Source: Chthonomonas calidirosea
Lineage (GTDB): Bacteria; Armatimonadota; Chthonomonadetes; Chthonomonadales; Chthonomonadaceae
Reading direction: 5' to 3'
DNA length: 34,729 nt
NCBI GenBank assembly: GCA_945878775.1
Contig: CAMCUQ010000019.1
Coordinates: 1 to 34,729 of the forward strand
The notes below the pieces were generated by a model. That model was not told where the DNA came from, searched no databases, and saw only the letters and a list, made by a program, of their open reading frames with translations. Shown one piece after another: positions 30,757 through 34,729 of this stretch. Within the stretch, counting starts at the first letter, position 1, and each line of letters opens with the position of its first letter. A program made the translations under genes and the position numbers.

Positions 30757-32463
30757 CTACATCTCGAAATCTTCGCGCTGACAGACGCGCAGAACCTCTT
30801 GAATCGTTGTCTCCCCTTTCAGGACTTTCGCACGCCCATCCTGTAACATGGAGACCATGCCGTGAGTCTGTTGTGCATACTGTTTAATGAGCGTCGCAGG
30901 AGTGCGCTCAACGATCATTCGGCGTATCTGCTCGTCTACCGTGAGCATCTCATAGATGCCCGATCTGCCTTTGAAGCCAACACCTCTACACTCAGGGCAA
31001 CCCTTTGCACGCATGAGCGGTTTCCCGTTCAGCATAGCAGAATCGATACCGATGTCTCGTAGCACTTCCGGCTTCTCGTCGTAGGGTTCTCGGCACGCTC
31101 GGCAGTTGATACGAACAAGACGTTGCGCCACAGTTCCTATGAGTGAAGAGGCAATGAGATAGGGTTCTGCGTCCATATCCAAAAGGCGGCTAATGGCTCC
31201 TGCCGCGTCGTTGGTGTGGAGGGTGCTTAAGACAAGGTGTCCTGTGAGTGCAGCATGAATGGAGATTTCGACCGTTTCATGGTCTCGAATCTCTCCCACC
31301 ATGATGATGTCCGGGTCTTGGCGAACAATACTACGTAGCCCACTCGCAAACGTCAACCCAATCTGAGGATGCACTTGAATCTGGTTGACTCCGTTCAGTT
31401 GGTACTCAACAGGGTCTTCCACAGTGATAATCTTCTTTTCGGTGCTGTAGATTTCACTGAGGGCAGCGTAGAGGGTTGTCGTTTTTCCAGAGCCAGTGGG
31501 ACCCGTCACAAGAATGATACCGTGTGGTTCCTGAATGAGGCGGCGAAACTTCTGAAAGACGATTTGCTCCATCCCCAGTTCCGTTAACCCCAAGACTGCT
31601 GTTTGCTTATCCAGAATACGCATGACGAGGCTCTCGCCATACACAGTGGGAACGGTGGAGATACGGAGATCGATCTGTCTGCCTGCGCTACGAATTCGCA
31701 TACGTCCATCTTGCGGGAGACGACGCTCTGCGATGTTTAGGTCTGCCAAAATCTTAATGCGACTCACGATAGCGGCATGGTAGCGTTTGGGTGGAGAGTT
31801 CACCTCATGGAGAACACCGTCCACGCGATACCGAACTCGTAGCTCTTTTTCAAACGGCTCAACATGAATATCTGAAGCCCGATCCTGAATCGCCTGATTG
31901 ATGATGAGGTTGACCATCTGAATGACGAGTTCTTCTTTCGCCATTTTTTGAAGGTCTGCCACGTCGAGGCTTTCATCGTCCTCAACGGCACGCTCTGCCT
32001 CTTGAACCCCTTGGATCATGCGGGAAAGATAGAACTGTTCACCGATTCTGCGAATCTCATTTGCAGAGGCGAGCATAGGAGAAATATCTAACCCCGTGAG
32101 CAGATGGAGATCGTCTATGGCATGAATATCAAGCGGGTCTGCCATAGCGACAAACAGGGTGCCATCGGTTTGGTGGAGCGGTAGAAGCTGATAGCGAAGG
32201 GCAAACTCACTGGGGATGCGATCCAACACATCACGCTGAGGTGGTAGCTGATTTAGATCGACAACGGGGCATTCGAGTTGGCGAGAGAGAATACGAAGTA
32301 GGTTTGGTTCGGTGACCATACGAAGGTTAACAAGTATCTCACCGAGTCGCTTCCCTCCACCGATGCGTCTCTGTTCATTGAGAGCGATGTCACGTTGCTC
32401 AGCGGTGATCAATCCCTCTTCTACAAGCATCTCCCCCAACAAAGCGCGCTTTAGTTTGAGCAC
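30757..32463 (-). CDS. gspE: Type II secretion/type IV pilus assembly ATPase GspE/PilB
   Basis: This 568-residue hexameric ATPase powers pseudopilus assembly. An N-terminal GspEII/MshEN-like region (about 5-150) contains the typical 'LLGEMLVEEGLITAEQ'. Walker A is GPTGSGKTTT at 321-330 and the Walker B region is IIMVGEIRD at 386-394, with the Asp-box region 'ITVEDPVEYQ' between. A zinc-binding tetracysteine is formed by Cys454, Cys457, Cys489 and Cys492. I chose GTG at 32463 because AGGGAG lies nine bases upstream and it gives the family's usual N-terminus; the longer reading from 32625 adds 54 unrelated residues. It is the first gene of the operon; no GspE-type PilT is present nearby. Confidence 0.95.
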   Translation of the reverse strand: MLKLKRALLGEMLVEEGLITAEQRDIALNEQRRIGGGKRLGEILVNLRMVTEPNLLRILSRQLECPVVDLNQLPPQRDVLDRIPSEFALRYQLLPLHQTDGTLFVAMADPLDIHAIDDLHLLTGLDISPMLASANEIRRIGEQFYLSRMIQGVQEAERAVEDDESLDVADLQKMAKEELVIQMVNLIINQAIQDRASDIHVEPFEKELRVRYRVDGVLHEVNSPPKRYHAAIVSRIKILADLNIAERRLPQDGRMRIRSAGRQIDLRISTVPTVYGESLVMRILDKQTAVLGLTELGMEQIVFQKFRRLIQEPHGIILVTGPTGSGKTTTLYAALSEIYSTEKKIITVEDPVEYQLNGVNQIQVHPQIGLTFASGLRSIVRQDPDIIMVGEIRDHETVEISIHAALTGHLVLSTLHTNDAAGAISRLLDMDAEPYLIASSLIGTVAQRLVRINCRACREPYDEKPEVLRDIGIDSAMLNGKPLMRAKGCPECRGVGFKGRSGIYEMLTVDEQIRRMIVERTPATLIKQYAQQTHGMVSMLQDGRAKVLKGETTIQEVLRVCQREDFEM

Positions 32464-32579
32464 AAATGTGTTCTCCCTCACGGATAGTAGCGTATTCCGA
32501 GACAATGTGGCAGATGTGCCTTCAATGTCACTTCTATAGACGAAGCAGAGACCCTTTAGATACATTAGTTTTACGAAAT

Positions 32580-32587
32580 AGTATAAT
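32580..32587. promoter_or_regulatory. Overlapping divergent -10 elements
   Basis: In the 276-bp gap between the secretion operon and the divergent small gene, TATAAT reads on the + strand (32582-32587) and TATACT on the - strand (32585-32580). Neither has a good -35 element at normal spacing. A second + strand TATACT lies at 32694-32699, closer to the small gene. The rest of the gap is AT-rich with nothing further recognised. Confidence 0.35.
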
Positions 32588-32739
32588 GATTTTTCGTTGC
32601 GCCATTGTACACTCTTCAGAGCCAAATTTTCGATGAAAAGTTCATTTTCGAGAAGAAAAATAGGGATTGTGTGGAAAGTCCGCTCCTAAAGTGTATACTA
32701 TTGCTATCAACATCTAGTTATGAGGGAGAAATAAGCCGT

Positions 32740-33177
32740 ATGGCAACGAAGTTTCATGAAGGTGATCGCGTTCAAGTAGCGACAAGAGACGTGACGGCAG
32801 AGGACACGAAGAGTCAACTCTACTATGCTCACTTTGGTGGGCTTTCGGGAACTATCCAGAAGATATATACTTCGGGCGAAGTTGCACTAGAACTCGATCT
32901 TGCTAGCCTCGCGCCAGATGTGGCACAACGCCATGAAGATATGCGCGTCCAAATGCAAAACAAGTGGCTCGATTCGCTCTCGGAAGAGGCTAAAACCCGT
33001 CTGACAGATGCGGAACGGGACTTCAAACTGCGCTACAATCTTCTTGTTGCACAAACCGACTTGGAGACGTTTGATCCCACCGCGAAAAAACATATTGAGG
33101 AAGCAGCCCCACGGAGGCTCACTTCAGAAGACCTCGCCGCGCGTGAAGCAGAAGAGCTTGCAAAACGGCTCAAGTAA
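32740..33177 (+). CDS. Small KOW/SH3-like hypothetical protein
   Basis: This is a 145-residue cytoplasmic protein. The first 55 residues ('HEGDRVQVATRDV' ... 'GLSGTIQKIYTSGEVALELD') look like a KOW/SH3-type beta barrel as in ribosomal and transcription-factor modules; the rest is charged and helical, probably coiled, ending in a Lys/Arg-Leu-Lys tail. I do not recognise a named family. GAGGGAGAA lies before the ATG at 32740; a reading from 32605 has no ribosome site and starts in the intergenic region. It lies 25 bp before the Xer-type recombinase and is probably cotranscribed with it. Nucleic-acid binding is only a guess. Confidence 0.75.
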   Translation: MATKFHEGDRVQVATRDVTAEDTKSQLYYAHFGGLSGTIQKIYTSGEVALELDLASLAPDVAQRHEDMRVQMQNKWLDSLSEEAKTRLTDAERDFKLRYNLLVAQTDLETFDPTAKKHIEEAAPRRLTSEDLAAREAEELAKRLK

Positions 33178-33202
33178 GCTTCAGTGGGAAAGGGGATATT
33201 GC

Positions 33203-34219
33203 GTGCCCATAAACATTGAGGAACAGGCGAAGATCGAGGAGATTCTAGAATCGGGAGACGCGCCACGCCTACCGGTCGAGCCAGAACTCGCGCCTCCCCT
33301 CAATGCAAAACTAGAGGCGTTCCTTCAATTCCGAAAACTCGCAAAAAACTCCGCAAACCATACTATTCGCGCCTACCGTTCCGACATAGTACAGTTTCTT
33401 GGCTACCTCCAAGCACACCCCGATGTCGGCGCAGATGGGCTGAAGAACCTCTCTCGTATCCACGTTCGTGCGTTTTTGGCAGACCTACATCAAGGGAACT
33501 TCAAGCGGACCTCTCTCGCCAGAAAACTCGCCGCCATTCGCGCCTTTTGTAAATGGGGGATTCGGCAAGGCTACCTCGAAACAGACCCCACCTTGGGAGT
33601 ACAGCCCATTAAGCAAGAGAAACTGCTTCCTGAATTCTTGCGGGAAGGCGAAATTCAGCAACTGCTCGATGCACCGGACATAAATACCGCCGATGGAATG
33701 CGGGATAAGGCACTCATGGAGCTGCTTTACGCCTCCGGCATTCGGGCAGGAGAGGCGCATGGGCTGGATATTAGCGATCTCAATCTTAGTGCCGAGGAGA
33801 TTCTGATTCGACACGGCAAGGGGGGCAAGGAGCGTGTCGCCTTTATAGGGAATGCCGCGATCCAAGCCATTCGCAACTATCTGCACTACGCAAGACCAGA
33901 ATTCGCCCTCAAAAATCAGGGTAAGCCCGACCCCGCCGTCTTCCTAAACCGGTTTGGCAGAAGGCTTTCAGATAGAGGCATTCGGCGCACCTTCGATAAG
34001 TATTTCCAGATCGCCTCAGAACGGCTCAAAACCACCCCACACACCCTACGCCACTCTTTTGCTACCCACCTTCTTGAGCATGGAGCCGATCTTAGAGTCG
34101 TGCAAGAGCTACTGGGTCATGCAAACCTCGTCACGACCCAGATATACACCCACGTCTCCATGGAACACATGATGGAGGTCTATAACAAATCACACCCTCG
34201 CGCAGAGGGCAACACCTGA
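33203..34219 (+). CDS. Xer-type tyrosine recombinase
   Basis: This 338-residue tyrosine recombinase has an N-terminal SAM-like DNA-binding domain (about 33-122) and a catalytic domain (about 145-330). All active-site residues are present: Arg181 ('SGIRAGE'), Lys206 ('HGKGGKE'), His280 and Arg283 ('PHTLRHSF'), His306 ('LLGHAN') and Tyr315 ('QIYTHVS'). The closeness to XerC/XerD suggests a role in resolving chromosome dimers at a dif site, but the sequence alone does not tell which of the two it is. A 30-residue N-terminal extension precedes the usual start. I chose GTG at 33203 with AAGGGG about seven bases upstream; an ORF from 33008 lies largely over the preceding gene in another frame. No mobile-element neighbours were seen. 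Confidence 0.92.
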   Translation: MPINIEEQAKIEEILESGDAPRLPVEPELAPPLNAKLEAFLQFRKLAKNSANHTIRAYRSDIVQFLGYLQAHPDVGADGLKNLSRIHVRAFLADLHQGNFKRTSLARKLAAIRAFCKWGIRQGYLETDPTLGVQPIKQEKLLPEFLREGEIQQLLDAPDINTADGMRDKALMELLYASGIRAGEAHGLDISDLNLSAEEILIRHGKGGKERVAFIGNAAIQAIRNYLHYARPEFALKNQGKPDPAVFLNRFGRRLSDRGIRRTFDKYFQIASERLKTTPHTLRHSFATHLLEHGADLRVVQELLGHANLVTTQIYTHVSMEHMMEVYNKSHPRAEGNT

Positions 34220-34243
34220 TACTCAGGCGCGACGTTTGGAGCC

Positions 34244-34729
34244 TCAACCGGGCTTCATATCGGGTACACGATCCGTCTCTGATACAACAGGAACGTAGGC
34301 AACCTCCAAAAACTGTGCAATCTGCCTCGCCAAATCGTTGAACCGTTTGATACTAAAGTGCCCCGTGATCGCCTCCACAATCGTGTCTCGACCATCTAGT
34401 AAATAGAGGTTCGGAACATTTGTAATGGCATAACGTTCCGCGACCTCCAGCATGCTATCTAGTAGAATGGGAAACGTCAGTCTATGCTGTTGTGCGAAAT
34501 CCTCGCTCTTTTTCGCATTGTCTTGCGAAACGCCCAAAATCTGAAAATTCCCGTCGGACTTGGATGCATATAGCTCCTGAAACCGCTGGAAATAGGGCGC
34601 ACTGCACTGACAGGTATCACAACCTGACCTAAAAATCAGCACCAAGAGCAAACCGGCTTTCCGCGCCTGTAGCGTGGAATAGGTTCCTCCATTGAGAGCC
34701 TCAAGCACAAAATCCTGCACGCCATCTCC
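34244..34729 (-). CDS. Thioredoxin-like redoxin, 5' end beyond the window
   Basis: This is a partial thioredoxin-fold protein of the TlpA/AhpC-TSA kind, with at least 161 residues visible. The frame stays open to the edge of the window, and the visible start 'GDGVQDFVLEALNGG' matches the usual redoxin opening 'GxxxPDFxL', so the true start lies outside; a GTG at 34720 is an unlikely start. The active site is 'SGCDTCQC', a CxxC pair (codons at about 34613-34622) with a third cysteine two residues on, and 'ITNVPNLYLLDG' holds the cis-proline. No signal peptide is visible in the part present. It probably reduces or oxidises thiols; the partner is unknown. It converges with the recombinase gene, with 24 bp between and no clear terminator. 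Confidence 0.85.
   Translation of the reverse strand, partial: GDGVQDFVLEALNGGTYSTLQARKAGLLLVLIFRSGCDTCQCSAPYFQRFQELYASKSDGNFQILGVSQDNAKKSEDFAQQHRLTFPILLDSMLEVAERYAITNVPNLYLLDGRDTIVEAITGHFSIKRFNDLARQIAQFLEVAYVPVVSETDRVPDMKPG

Noticed and set aside
32464-32625. Longer 5' end for the gspE reading frame
   Set aside because: The extra 54 residues do not resemble GspE, and AGGGAG sits at the right distance before GTG 32463.
33008-33202. Longer 5' end for the recombinase
   Set aside because: It lies mostly over the preceding 145-residue gene in another frame; the GTG at 33203 has a good ribosome site.

Overview
The window looks like an Armatimonadota chromosome segment, of the Chthonomonas/Fimbriimonas kind. 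This is inferred from gene content, not from a database hit. The clues are an H-X9-DG prepilin whose N-terminus continues into an '[10 protein letters not shown]' motif, moderate GC, many TTG/GTG starts with strong GGAGG-type ribosome sites, PEP-CTERM and DUF1501 proteins, and low-complexity Pro/Gly-rich envelope proteins. No prophage, CRISPR array or intact insertion sequence was seen.

Left part (1-9.7 kb, + strand): a phytanoyl-CoA-dioxygenase-family gene and rarA; two tandem paralogous 64-residue membrane peptides with TTG starts; a type IV prepilin-like protein; then a four-gene cluster of three TPR proteins (two membrane-anchored, one probable lipoprotein) and a lipoprotein with FG-GAP/VCBS-type calcium repeats and an ASPIC/UnbV domain. 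A strong hairpin closes the cluster.

Middle part (9.7-18.8 kb): a hairpin-rich stretch with an orphan terminator, a secreted fasciclin-domain protein with a clear promoter, a 25-bp perfect inverted repeat, a YkgJ-type cysteine-cluster protein with a possible RNA switch in its leader, and a translationally coupled operon encoding an ECF sigma factor, a one-helix membrane protein (candidate anti-sigma factor) and a 691-residue membrane protein. The operon is preceded by an ECF-like promoter candidate. Divergent from it is tRNA-Gln(TTG) with an excellent promoter and terminator, then a PEP-CTERM protein with a possible thioester domain, a Tat-exported DUF1501 protein and pyrE.

Right part (18.8-32.5 kb, - strand): one compact 13.6-kb operon for a type II secretion/type IV pilus-like machine, in transcription order ATPase E, platform F, major pseudopilin G, minor pseudopilins H, I, J, K, a fused PilM-PilN (GspL-like) protein, a PilO/GspM-like protein, a GspC/PilP-like protein and secretin D. 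It lacks a prepilin peptidase and a PilT. Several components carry unusually large Pro/Gly/Asn-rich insertions. Transcribed divergently are a small KOW-like protein and an Xer-type tyrosine recombinase. The window ends inside a redoxin gene.

The most interesting items are the mutually exclusive hairpins in front of the YkgJ gene, the self-regulated-looking ECF operon, the paired tiny membrane peptides next to the prepilin, the low-complexity inserts throughout the secretion machine, and the TPR/ASPIC lipoprotein cluster.
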